A stretch of 15,620 nt of DNA, from NCBI GenBank assembly GCA_963606545.1, contig CAVCYP010000038.1, positions 1 through 15,620 on the forward strand, given 5' to 3'. The position numbers were made by a program, and so were the translations under genes. Positions 1 to 7,017 of this stretch are shown one piece after another. How positions within the stretch are numbered: position 1 is the stretch's first letter; every line of letters starts with the position of its first letter. The notes under the pieces are model-generated. The model did not search any database, was not told where the DNA came from, and saw only the letters and a program-made list of their open reading frames with translations. The DNA is from UBA9732 sp963606545 (GTDB lineage Bacteria; Spirochaetota; Spirochaetia; Sphaerochaetales; Sphaerochaetaceae).

Positions 1-1
1 T

Positions 2-484
2 GTGGTCTCTTGTGTTGATTCTTGCACAAGCTCTTGTGCTGGCTCTTCTGCTAGCTCTTGTGCTAGCGGACGCGGACGTGTTATGGACCTGTATAGCGGG
101 GTGGGTACCTTCAGTGCCTATCTTGAAGATAAGTATGACGTAGTTGCCGTTGAGATGAACAAAAACTGCTTGGATTTGGCAAAACGGCACCTAAAAGCAA
201 CCACCTTCTTCACTTCTCCGGTTGAAAAGTGGAGCCCAAAGCACAAAGACGTAGACACTGTCATTGTTGATCCTCCACGTGTTGGGCTTGATAAAAAAGT
301 TCCTGAAATGATTGCCTCTTGGGGTCCTTCCAACATAGTTTATGTTTCTTGTTTTGCTCCAACTCTTCACAGAGATGTTCAGCGTTTTGAAGAGTTGGGG
401 TATAAGGCGAGGACTATTAGGATGTTTGATTTCTATCCCCAAACTCCCCACGTTGAAACGGTCGCACTACTAACACGCATATAG
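2..484 (+). CDS. 23S rRNA/tRNA uracil-5-methyltransferase, RumA/RlmD/TrmA family (3' part only)
   Basis: This is the C-terminal catalytic half of an S-adenosylmethionine-dependent RNA (uracil-5-)-methyltransferase; the gene runs in from the left, so the GTG at 2 is not a real start. Visible motifs, numbered from position 2: the SAM-binding DLYSGVGTF (residues 29-37), the acidic VAVE (E51), VDPPR (89-93), the nucleophile motif YVSC (C117) and FYPQTPHVE with the proton-abstracting glutamate (E152). The usual SCNP after the nucleophile is replaced by SCFAP. Just before the SAM motif is a Ser/Cys-rich tract (residues 2-21) made by an in-frame 12-base repeat, which is not typical of the family. 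The N-terminal TRAM and central domains are outside the window, so 23S rRNA and tRNA targets cannot be told apart. The family call is firm; the specificity is open. Confidence 0.9.
   Translation: MVSCVDSCTSSCAGSSASSCASGRGRVMDLYSGVGTFSAYLEDKYDVVAVEMNKNCLDLAKRHLKATTFFTSPVEKWSPKHKDVDTVIVDPPRVGLDKKVPEMIASWGPSNIVYVSCFAPTLHRDVQRFEELGYKARTIRMFDFYPQTPHVETVALLTRI
5..64 (+). repeat. 12-base tandem repeat coding xSCx units
   Basis: Five 12-base units lie end to end. Units 3 and 5 (29-40 and 53-64) are identical, AGCTCTTGTGCT; unit 4 (41-52) differs at two positions; units 1 and 2 are more degenerate. In frame they read VSCV, DSCT, SSCA, GSSA, SSCA. The repeat lies inside the methyltransferase gene and keeps its frame. 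Confidence 0.75.
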
Positions 485-539
485 CGTCGTCACTTCGCGC
501 GGGCCTTAGTTCCCTTTTTGCGCTTCCAAAATCCAAATC

Positions 540-576
540 TCTACCCATTTTGCCCTAAACTGGCCATTTGGGTAGA
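540..576. other. Inverted repeat, possible weak terminator after the methyltransferase
   Basis: TCTACCCA (540-547) and TGGGTAGA (569-576) form a perfect 8-base stem with a 21-base loop, 56 bases after the methyltransferase stop. No run of T follows on the plus strand, so it is not a classical intrinsic terminator. The rest of the 223-base gap is AT-rich and holds no gene I can support. Confidence 0.35.
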
Positions 577-707
577 TAATTGTTGCGAATGCTTTAGGCC
601 AAAGAAAATTATAAAAATTAACAAATCTTAAACACTTTCCTAATTTTTCGTAAATGAAAGCCCGCTATGTTTACCGCGTAATTCAAAAGAAATGAGAGGT
701 AATCAAA

Positions 708-1724
708 ATGAATAAAAAAACTTATCTTTTAACAGGCGCAGCAGGCTTTCTTGGAAGCCATATTTGCAAACAGCTCCTCCAGAGAGGCAACAACGTGAGG
801 GCTTTCATCCTCAAAGGCGACCCAGCCATCAAATACATTCCAGAGGGCGTTGAGCTCTTTGAAGGCAACCTCTGCTCCCGTGAGGACTGCATGGAATTCT
901 TCAACACAGACGCAACCGAGACCGTCTGCATCCACTGCGCAAGCCTAGTCACCGTCAATCCCGATTACAGCGAAAAGCTCATGGCCGTTAACGTAGACGG
1001 AACGGACAACATCCTTGCAGCTGCAAAGGCCCACAAAGAGTGCTCCAAACTTGTATACGTATCATCAACCGGAGCCATTCCAGAGGAACCAAGAGGCAAG
1101 AGAATCAGAGAGGTAAAGCATTTTTATCCGTACGATGAGAATCTTGTTGTTGGCTGGTACAGCAAAACAAAGGCAATTGCAACTCAGCATGTACTGGATG
1201 CCGCCAAGGAAGGCCTCAATGCCTGCGTAGTACATCCAAGTGGAATTTTAGGACCAGAAGACAACGCAATTGGAACCACCACAAAGACCATCATCAGCAT
1301 CATCAAAGGAGAGATGCCAATTGGAATGCAGGGCTCCTTCAATCTTGCAGATGTTAGAGATTTAGCTGCCGGTGTCATAGCTGCTGCTGACAAGGGCAGA
1401 AGAGGCGAATGCTATATTCTTGCAAACGAAGAAGTTACCCTTAAGGAGCTCTGTACACTTTTGAACAAAGATCTTCATTGCGGAACCTGTAAGGCCTATC
1501 TTCCACTTAACTTAGCAAAGAAGATTGCTATCAAGCAGGAAAAGAAGGCCAAGAAGACAGGTAAGGCTCCACTTATGACTACGTTCAGTGTTTATAATCT
1601 TGAGAGAAACAACTCCTTTGATTACACAAAGGCACAGAAGGAGCTTGGTTACAAGACTCGTTCTTATGAGGAAACCCTCAGGGATGAAGCCCAGTGGCTC
1701 AAAATGCATGGCTATGTCAGCTAA
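708..1724 (+). CDS. NAD(P)-dependent epimerase/reductase, extended SDR family
   Basis: This 338-residue protein is an extended short-chain dehydrogenase/reductase of the NAD-dependent epimerase / dihydroflavonol-4-reductase-like type. The N-terminal Rossmann motif TGAAGFLGSH (residues 9-18) binds NAD(P). Catalytic residues are visible as the VSST serines (S119/S120) and YSKTK (Y151, K155), followed by the HPSGILGP segment (176-183) typical of the family. The length fits. The start is supported by GAGAGGT at 694-700, 7 bases before the ATG. It stands alone, with gaps on both sides. The substrate cannot be read from sequence; nucleotide-sugar epimerase, ketoreductase and sterol-type reductase activities all occur in this superfamily. 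The C-terminal third holds a lysine-rich stretch (about 270-285). Confidence 0.88.
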   Translation: MNKKTYLLTGAAGFLGSHICKQLLQRGNNVRAFILKGDPAIKYIPEGVELFEGNLCSREDCMEFFNTDATETVCIHCASLVTVNPDYSEKLMAVNVDGTDNILAAAKAHKECSKLVYVSSTGAIPEEPRGKRIREVKHFYPYDENLVVGWYSKTKAIATQHVLDAAKEGLNACVVHPSGILGPEDNAIGTTTKTIISIIKGEMPIGMQGSFNLADVRDLAAGVIAAADKGRRGECYILANEEVTLKELCTLLNKDLHCGTCKAYLPLNLAKKIAIKQEKKAKKTGKAPLMTTFSVYNLERNNSFDYTKAQKELGYKTRSYEETLRDEAQWLKMHGYVS

Positions 1725-1745
1725 AATCAGACAAAACTAATAAAC

Positions 1746-1775
1746 TTAAACAAAACTTTAATATTTGTGTATTAT
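1746..1775 (+). promoter_or_regulatory. Possible promoter of the two-component operon
   Basis: TTAAAC (1746-1751) and TATTAT (1770-1775) are 18 bases apart in the 87-base gap before the response regulator. The -35 is a poor match, so this is a weak call based on spacing and position. Confidence 0.3.
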
Positions 1776-1811
1776 CATTAAGCTGAGTTAGAAACTGTAG
1801 CGAGGCTAAAT

Positions 1812-2489
1812 ATGTTCAAGATACTGGTCGTAGAGGATGACAGAGATTTAAATAAAACGGTGTGTTCTTTTTTGAATAGCAATGGATTTGAGGCAAAAGG
1901 TTGCCTGGATGCAGACGAGGCCTCTGATGCCCTTTACGACAATATCTATGACTTAATAATATCGGACATAATGATGCCGAGAACAGACGGCTTTGAGTTT
2001 GCCCGTACAGTTCGCTCTACCAGTAAAGATATCCCCATAATGTTCATGACGGCTAGAGACGATATCCTGAGTAAGGAAAAAGGATATCGGATTGGGATAG
2101 ATGATTATATGGTGAAGCCGGTGGATCTGGATGAGCTGCTGCTGAGAATTGGCGCGCTGTTGCGGAGGGCAAAGATTGTCTCGTCAAAGAAGATTCAGCT
2201 GAAGGATTTTGAGATGGACTGCGACGAGCATACCGCCTATCTCAAGGGGCAGGAGATTCCGCTTACTTCAAGAGAGTTTTCAATTCTTTACAAGCTATTG
2301 AGTTATCCAAAAAAGACGTTTACCAGAACTCAGCTGATGGACGAGTTCTGGGATGCGGACAGCGATACAGCTCCGCGTGCAGTTGACGTCTATATGACAA
2401 AGCTCAGGGCCAAGTTTGCAGACTGCAGTGCCTTTGAAATTAAGACAGTGCATGGACTTGGTTACAAGGCGGTAATAAATGAAGAGTGA
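1812..2489 (+). CDS. OmpR/PhoB-family response regulator
   Basis: This 225-residue DNA-binding response regulator takes a phosphoryl group from its partner kinase and acts on promoters in the cytoplasm. The receiver domain (about 1-118) shows the acidic pair E8-D9-D10, the phospho-acceptor D52 in ISDIMMP, T80 in MFMTARD and K102 in MVKPVD. The C-terminal winged helix (about 125-222) has the typical TSREFSILYKLL and VDVYMTKLRAKF segments and ends with IKTVHGLGYKA. The length is normal for the family. GAGG at 1802-1805 gives a modest ribosome binding site. It overlaps the kinase gene by 11 bases, so the two are co-transcribed and probably translationally coupled. Confidence 0.95.
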   Translation: MFKILVVEDDRDLNKTVCSFLNSNGFEAKGCLDADEASDALYDNIYDLIISDIMMPRTDGFEFARTVRSTSKDIPIMFMTARDDILSKEKGYRIGIDDYMVKPVDLDELLLRIGALLRRAKIVSSKKIQLKDFEMDCDEHTAYLKGQEIPLTSREFSILYKLLSYPKKTFTRTQLMDEFWDADSDTAPRAVDVYMTKLRAKFADCSAFEIKTVHGLGYKAVINEE

Positions 2490-3555
2490 ATTTTTGAGGA
2501 AGCTTTACCAGTTCTTTTTGGTTTTCTTTCTTGTGGCTTTTATCGTTTCCTGCACAATGATTCTCTTTTTGTCCATTCTTTCCAAAGAGTGGGGTGTTGA
2601 ATTTAATTCTAGTAATATCAATAAATCTGCAACAATTACCTTCTTAAATGTTCTTTTTTTGAGCTTAGTTTTTACGTTTCTTGATATTGTCAGGCGCCGG
2701 CTTACTACGGACAGAATTGTCAAGGGAATAAGAAATGCCGTGTTTGAGATAACAAAGGGCAATTTTTCAGTCCGTATATCCAAGAAGGGCTATTGGGGAT
2801 TGGACCGGCATTATCTTGAGATTATCGATTGTATAAATACCATGGCGGAGGAGCTTTCAAGTGTTGAGACGCTGCGTTCCGATTTTATCGCCAACGTTTC
2901 CCATGAAATGAAGACGCCACTTGCAGTGATGCAGAACTATGGAACTCTTCTTGAGACGCCTCACCTGTCAGAAGAAAAGCGACTGGAATACGCAAGGGCT
3001 ATAATTGATTCGTCTCGCAGAATGACCAGCATGATTATGAATATTCTTCAGCTAAACAAGCTGGAAAATCAGAAGATCTTCCCAGAGGGAAAGGCGTACA
3101 ACCTATCGGAACAACTGCGGCTATGCCTTTTGCAGTTTGAGCCCGTTTGGGAAGAGAACGATATTGAAATAGAGACGGATATTGTTGATGAAGTGATGAT
3201 AACGGCAGACGAAAACCTACTTGCCTTGGTGTGGAACAATCTACTTTCAAATGCCTTTAAGTTCACGCCCAAGGGAGGAAAAGTCACTCTGTCCCTTCTT
3301 GCTGCTGGCGGTTATGCTATCGTCTCTGTCAGAGACAGCGGAATAGGCATGACTAAGGATGTAGGTCAGCATATTTTTGAAAAGTTTTACCAGGGCGATA
3401 AATCCCATTCTTCTTTGGGCAATGGTTTGGGCCTAGCGCTAGTTAAGAGAATTATAGACATACTGCGTGGCGATATAACGGTGGAAAGTACGCTTGGTAA
3501 GGGTAGTATATTCACGGTGAAAATAAAGTTAAACAATGGGGATTATGCAAAATGA
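2479..3555 (+). CDS. Membrane sensor histidine kinase with a very short extracytoplasmic loop
   Basis: This 358-residue kinase is the partner of the response regulator just upstream. Two hydrophobic helices (about 12-34 and 52-72) are separated by only some 17 residues, so there is no real extracellular sensor domain; this is the layout of intramembrane-sensing kinases. A HAMP-like linker (about 73-130) leads to the H-box SHEMKTP with the phospho-acceptor H142. The ATPase domain shows the N-box NNLLSNAFKF (N254, N258), G1 DSGIGM (286-291), F-box IFEKFYQGD (299-307) and G2 GNGLGLAL (314-321). All catalytic motifs are intact. It overlaps its neighbours on both sides: 11 bases with the regulator and 4 bases (ATGA) with the small membrane protein downstream. 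The signal is unknown. Confidence 0.94.
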   Translation: MKSEFLRKLYQFFLVFFLVAFIVSCTMILFLSILSKEWGVEFNSSNINKSATITFLNVLFLSLVFTFLDIVRRRLTTDRIVKGIRNAVFEITKGNFSVRISKKGYWGLDRHYLEIIDCINTMAEELSSVETLRSDFIANVSHEMKTPLAVMQNYGTLLETPHLSEEKRLEYARAIIDSSRRMTSMIMNILQLNKLENQKIFPEGKAYNLSEQLRLCLLQFEPVWEENDIEIETDIVDEVMITADENLLALVWNNLLSNAFKFTPKGGKVTLSLLAAGGYAIVSVRDSGIGMTKDVGQHIFEKFYQGDKSHSSLGNGLGLALVKRIIDILRGDITVESTLGKGSIFTVKIKLNNGDYAK

Positions 3556-3959
3556 GTGATAACAAAGTTAGTGATAACAATTCCTTTAAAATGACCTATT
3601 CAGCAGCTGAAAGGACTGAAATAGAGCAGATAAGAAGTAAATATGAAGATAAAAAGGAAGACGGAATTGCTAGGCTCAGAGCAATTGATGCTCAAAGTGA
3701 AAGCAAAGCAAAGATGGTCTCAATTGTTTTGGGAGTGGTTGGAACTCTGATATTTGGTACAGGATTAAGTCTCTGTCTTTCTGAATTTGGTAGTTTCTTG
3801 GGCTCTCTTAGTATGCCAGTGGGAATCCTTGTTGGTCTTATTGGGCTGGTTATGATGGCACTTGCTACTCCCATGTTTAACTACACCCTCAAAAAAGAAA
3901 GAGAAAAGAGAAAGGACGAGGTCCTGGCTCTTGCAGATGAGCTGATGAAACAAAGCTAA
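3552..3959 (+). CDS. Small two-helix membrane protein, third gene of the two-component operon
   Basis: I do not recognise a function for this 135-residue protein. It has a charged, probably helical N-terminus (about 14-53, rich in E, K, R), two hydrophobic helices (about 54-77 and 85-109) joined by a short turn, and a basic C-terminal tail (KKEREKRKDE, 114-123). Both ends would face the cytoplasm. It starts inside the kinase stop codon (ATGA, 3552-3555). A second in-frame Met (residue 14, MTYSAAERTEIE) begins the more regular part of the protein. The residues before it come from a near-duplicated 15-base stretch, so they may be a recent extension. The tight coupling suggests an accessory partner of the kinase, for example in signal sensing; that is inference. 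Confidence 0.8.
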   Translation: MSDNKVSDNNSFKMTYSAAERTEIEQIRSKYEDKKEDGIARLRAIDAQSESKAKMVSIVLGVVGTLIFGTGLSLCLSEFGSFLGSLSMPVGILVGLIGLVMMALATPMFNYTLKKEREKRKDEVLALADELMKQS

Positions 3960-3986
3960 TTGGGTAGTGTAGTTTTGAGACTTATA

Positions 3987-4022
3987 ATTAGACAAAGTTG
4001 CTCTTTAGATTAGTCAAAGTTG
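3987..4022 (+). promoter_or_regulatory. Paired direct repeats upstream of xylA, AraC-type operator candidate
   Basis: ATTAGACAAAGTTG (3987-4000) and ATTAGTCAAAGTTG (4009-4022) differ at one base and have a 22-base period, about two helical turns. This is the half-site spacing used by AraC/XylR-type activators. The downstream copy covers the expected -35 region of the TATAAT at 4034-4039. An 8-base inverted pair, ACTTATAA (3980-3987) and TTATAAGT (4023-4030), brackets the repeats. An AraC-family gene lies at the far end of the operon. Confidence 0.6.
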
Positions 4023-4039
4023 TTATAAGTGTATATAAT
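4011..4039 (+). promoter_or_regulatory. xylA promoter candidate with consensus -10 and poor -35
   Basis: TATAAT lies at 4034-4039. With a 17-base spacer the -35 would be TAGTCA (4011-4016), a poor match, as expected for an activator-dependent promoter. A second possibility nearer the gene is TTGATT (4063-4068), 16 bases, TAATAT (4085-4090). Confidence 0.5.
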
Positions 4040-4114
4040 ACAAAAAAATATTTAAAAATAACTTGATTTCACTCTTTGCTGTGGTAATATTTAGGCATCG
4101 GCTTGGAGGTAGAT

Positions 4115-5443
4115 ATGGCAGATTACTTTGTGGGTAATGAAGAGTATTTCAGGGGGATTGGAAAGATTAAGTTTGAGGGCAAGGGGTCAGATAATCCGTT
4201 TGCTTTTAAGTATTATGATGCAGAGAAGGTGGTTGCGGGCAAGAAGATGGCGGACCATCTGAGGTTTGCAATTGCTTATTGGCATAGTTTTTGTGCCGAT
4301 GGTACAGATATGTTTGGCAAGCCAACTATGGTTTTCCCGTGGAATGACGCGGACCCGTTGGTGGCGGCAAAGAAAAAGGCAGATGCGGCTTTTGAGTTTT
4401 TCACGAAGATTGGGGCGCCGTATTATTGTTTTCATGATGTGGATATTGTTGCAGAGGATGAAGATCCAAAGAAGTATGTAGAGAACTATCACAAGGTAGC
4501 TGCGCTTTTGAAGGAGCGGCAGAAGGCTACGGGGGTAAAATTACTCTGGAATACCGCAAATGTGTTTGGCAATCCAAGATATATGAATGGTGCGGCTTCA
4601 AACCCAGAATTTGATGTGGTTGCAAGGGCTGCGCTTCAGGTTAAGACTTGCCTTGATGTTAACGTTGAGCTTGGTGGCGAGAATTACGTTTTTTGGGGTG
4701 GTAGAGAGGGTTATATGACTCTGCTCAATACAGATATGAAGAGGGAAAAAGATCACATTGGGCAGTTTTTCAGAATGGCCAGAGATTATGGACGGTCAAT
4801 TGGCTTTAAGGGGACTTTTCTCATTGAACCAAAGCCAATGGAACCAACCAAGCACCAGTATGATTATGATGCAGAGACGGCCATTGCTTTCATTAAGGCA
4901 CAGGGCCTTGAGAAAGACTTTAAGTGCAATATTGAGGCAAACCACGCGACTCTTGCAGGTCATTCTTTCAGTCATGACCTTCAGGTCTGTGCAGACAACG
5001 GAATGCTGGGCTCTGTAGATGCAAACCAAGGCGATCAGTTCAACGGCTGGGATACGGATGAATTCCCATCTAACATCTATGAAACAGCTCAGGCAATGGC
5101 TGTAATTCTTAGAGCTGGTGGCTTAAAAGGTGGTTTGAACTTTGATGCCAAGAGAAGAAGAAATTCAACTGACCTAGAGGATTTGTTTATTGCCCACATT
5201 GGTGGAATGGATGCTTTTGCCTTGGGTCTTGAAATTGCAGACAAGATGATAAGTGATGGTAAATTTGATGCTTTCATTAAAAATAGATATAAATCATTTG
5301 ATGAAGGGCTTGGTAAACAGTTTGAAGAGGGTAAGCTTGATTTTGCCACTCTTGCTGAATACGGCACAAAGGCTCAGCCGGCTCTTGTCAGCGGTAAACA
5401 GGAGTATTTGAACAATCTTCTTAACTCTTATATGTTTGGTTGA
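4115..5443 (+). CDS. xylA: Xylose isomerase
   Basis: This enzyme interconverts D-xylose and D-xylulose in the cytoplasm, the first step of the isomerase pathway. The start is set at the ATG at 4115 (442 residues). An upstream in-frame TTG at 4103 would run through the strong ribosome binding site GGAGG (4105-4109), which sits 5 bases before this ATG. Active-site residues are visible: catalytic H107 with D110 (FHDVD), metal ligands E238 and K240 (IEPKPMEPTKHQYD), E274 and H277 (NIEANHATLAGH), D302, D313 and D315 (GSVDANQGD, GWDTDEFP) and D344 (NFDAKRRRNS). Length and motifs fit the long (class II) isomerases. xylB follows after 27 bases, so they form an operon. Confidence 0.97.
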   Translation: MADYFVGNEEYFRGIGKIKFEGKGSDNPFAFKYYDAEKVVAGKKMADHLRFAIAYWHSFCADGTDMFGKPTMVFPWNDADPLVAAKKKADAAFEFFTKIGAPYYCFHDVDIVAEDEDPKKYVENYHKVAALLKERQKATGVKLLWNTANVFGNPRYMNGAASNPEFDVVARAALQVKTCLDVNVELGGENYVFWGGREGYMTLLNTDMKREKDHIGQFFRMARDYGRSIGFKGTFLIEPKPMEPTKHQYDYDAETAIAFIKAQGLEKDFKCNIEANHATLAGHSFSHDLQVCADNGMLGSVDANQGDQFNGWDTDEFPSNIYETAQAMAVILRAGGLKGGLNFDAKRRRNSTDLEDLFIAHIGGMDAFALGLEIADKMISDGKFDAFIKNRYKSFDEGLGKQFEEGKLDFATLAEYGTKAQPALVSGKQEYLNNLLNSYMFG

Positions 5444-5445
5444 GC

Positions 5446-5477
5446 TTTGAGATTATGAGATTTTGAGATTATGATAA
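5446..5477 (+). repeat. 16-base tandem duplication across the xylB start
   Basis: TTTGAGATTATGAGAT (5446-5461) is followed directly by TTTGAGATTATGATAA (5462-5477). The second copy carries the xylB ATG (5471). The first copy carries an out-of-frame ATG (5455) that opens only ATG AGA TTT TGA. There is no clear ribosome binding site; only GAG within each copy lies before an ATG. Confidence 0.8.
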
Positions 5478-6997
5478 CGTGTGGGATTGATAACGGCACT
5501 CAGAGTACAAAAGTTTTAATCTATGACAGCACTGACAAAAAAGTGCTGTCTTTGACCTCTTCAAAGCATGATCTTATTTGCAAAGAAGATGGCTCGCGAG
5601 AGCAGCAGGCCTCTTGGTGGATTAATGCCCTAAAGGACTGTTTTGACCAAGTGCCTATTGAGCTTAAGTTGAGCATTCAGGCCATTGGTGTTTCTGGTCA
5701 GCAACATGGCTTTGTCCCTGTGGATGCCTCCGGTGAGGTGCTGGCCCCAGTAAAACTTTGGTGCGATACCTCTACCGTAGCCGAATGTAATGAGATTAAT
5801 ATGTCTGTTAGAAGCGTAGCTGGTGTGGCTCCTGGTAGTGCGTGCGTTGCTGAAATGGCCTCTGGCACTGAAATCAAAACTGGCTACACGGCTCCTAAAG
5901 TTCTCTGGTTTAAAAAGCATGAGCCAACTCTATATAGCAAAATGAGATGGATTATGCTTCCCCATGATTATCTGAACTTTGTCCTAACCGGCAAGCCTTC
6001 CATGGAATATGGCGATGCCTCTGGAACAGGGTTTTTTGATGTGAAAGCTCTTACTTGGTCCAATGAAGTCTTAAAGGCTATAGACCCAGACAGAGACCTC
6101 AAACAATGCCTTCCCCCACTTCACCAATCAGAGGCCATCATTGGCAACACCTGTGCTAGCGCCTCCGCCATGTTTGGAATTCCTGAAGGTATTCCTGTAA
6201 GCACTGGTGGCGGAGACAACATGATGGGCGCCATTGGAACCGGTACTGTTTCTGACGGAGATCTTACCATGAGCATGGGCACAAGTGGCACCTTGTATGG
6301 GGTAAGTTCAACTCCTGTAATAGATAAAAAGGGTAGGCTTTCTACCTTCTGTTCTTCAAGCGGAGAGCGGGGTGGTCAGTGGCTCCCACTTCTTTGCACC
6401 ATGAACTGCACAGTATCGTCAGAGGTGACAAGAAATCTGTTTGGCAAAGACTTGGAGGCCTTCAATAGGGCCGCAGAGCGTTCTCCACTTGGCGCTGAAG
6501 GTATTTTTATGCTCCCATATTTTAACGGCGAGCGGACGCCAAACTACCCAAATGGGAACGGGTGCATTTTTGGCCTCACGCCCAATAACACTACAGCACA
6601 GAACCTCTGCAGGGCCGCCATGGAGGCATCGGTTTATGCTATGAAGTATGGACTGGAGGCGTTCTTGGAGCTGGGCTTTAAGCCTCAGAGCATTAAGCTA
6701 ATTGGAGGCGGTGCAAAGAGTTCTTTGTGGCGTCAGATGGTTTCGGACGTAACTGGGCTACCCGTTGTCTGTCCGGCTAATCCGGAGGCGGCTGCGTTTG
6801 GGGCGGCGCTTCAGGCTCTGTTTGCGCTACAGAAGGCTAGTGGCGAGGTGAAGTCAATAGACCAGATAACGCGCACCCACGTGAAGCTGCAGAGAGGCAA
6901 GAGCGCAGAGCCCAACTTGGCAGCCCACGAGCGCTATTTGACTGCCTATGAGACCTGGCTGAAATACGTGAACTGCGTGGCGCCGCTGTTTGCCTAG
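5471..6997 (+). CDS. xylB: Xylulokinase, FGGY family
   Basis: This 508-residue kinase phosphorylates D-xylulose to xylulose 5-phosphate for the pentose phosphate pathway, following xylose isomerase. The N-terminal FGGY domain has the phosphate-binding IDNGTQSTKV (residues 6-15) and the sugar-binding SGQQHGFV (75-82). The catalytic base is D249 in GGGDNMMGAIGTG. The C-terminal domain shows the nucleotide-binding LIGGGAKSSLWRQMVSDVTGLPV. The length is typical. The ATG at 5471 lies within a 16-base tandem duplication and has only a weak GAG-type ribosome binding site, so translation may depend on ribosomes leaving xylA. The stop codon is 7 bases from that of the convergent AraC gene. Confidence 0.95.
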   Translation: MITCGIDNGTQSTKVLIYDSTDKKVLSLTSSKHDLICKEDGSREQQASWWINALKDCFDQVPIELKLSIQAIGVSGQQHGFVPVDASGEVLAPVKLWCDTSTVAECNEINMSVRSVAGVAPGSACVAEMASGTEIKTGYTAPKVLWFKKHEPTLYSKMRWIMLPHDYLNFVLTGKPSMEYGDASGTGFFDVKALTWSNEVLKAIDPDRDLKQCLPPLHQSEAIIGNTCASASAMFGIPEGIPVSTGGGDNMMGAIGTGTVSDGDLTMSMGTSGTLYGVSSTPVIDKKGRLSTFCSSSGERGGQWLPLLCTMNCTVSSEVTRNLFGKDLEAFNRAAERSPLGAEGIFMLPYFNGERTPNYPNGNGCIFGLTPNNTTAQNLCRAAMEASVYAMKYGLEAFLELGFKPQSIKLIGGGAKSSLWRQMVSDVTGLPVVCPANPEAAAFGAALQALFALQKASGEVKSIDQITRTHVKLQRGKSAEPNLAAHERYLTAYETWLKYVNCVAPLFA

Positions 6998-7017
6998 CTT
7001 TAGCCTAAAGCGCTTTA
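6997..7017. other. Overlapping palindromes at the convergent xylB and AraC gene ends
   Basis: GCTTTAG (6997-7003), one base, CTAAAGC (7005-7011) is a perfect dyad spanning both stop codons. TAAAGCGCTTTA (7006-7017) is a second, perfect 12-base palindrome whose core resembles LacI-family/cre half-sites. Loop sizes are too short for an intrinsic terminator. Confidence 0.4.

Noticed and set aside
3968..3981. TGTAGTTTTGAGAC shared between the xylA upstream region and 8117-8130
   Set aside because: A single 14-base match is close to what chance gives in a window of this size and base composition, and the second copy is not near a xylose gene start.
4103..4114. TTG start four codons upstream for xylA
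   Set aside because: It overlaps the GGAGG ribosome binding site that is well placed for the ATG at 4115.
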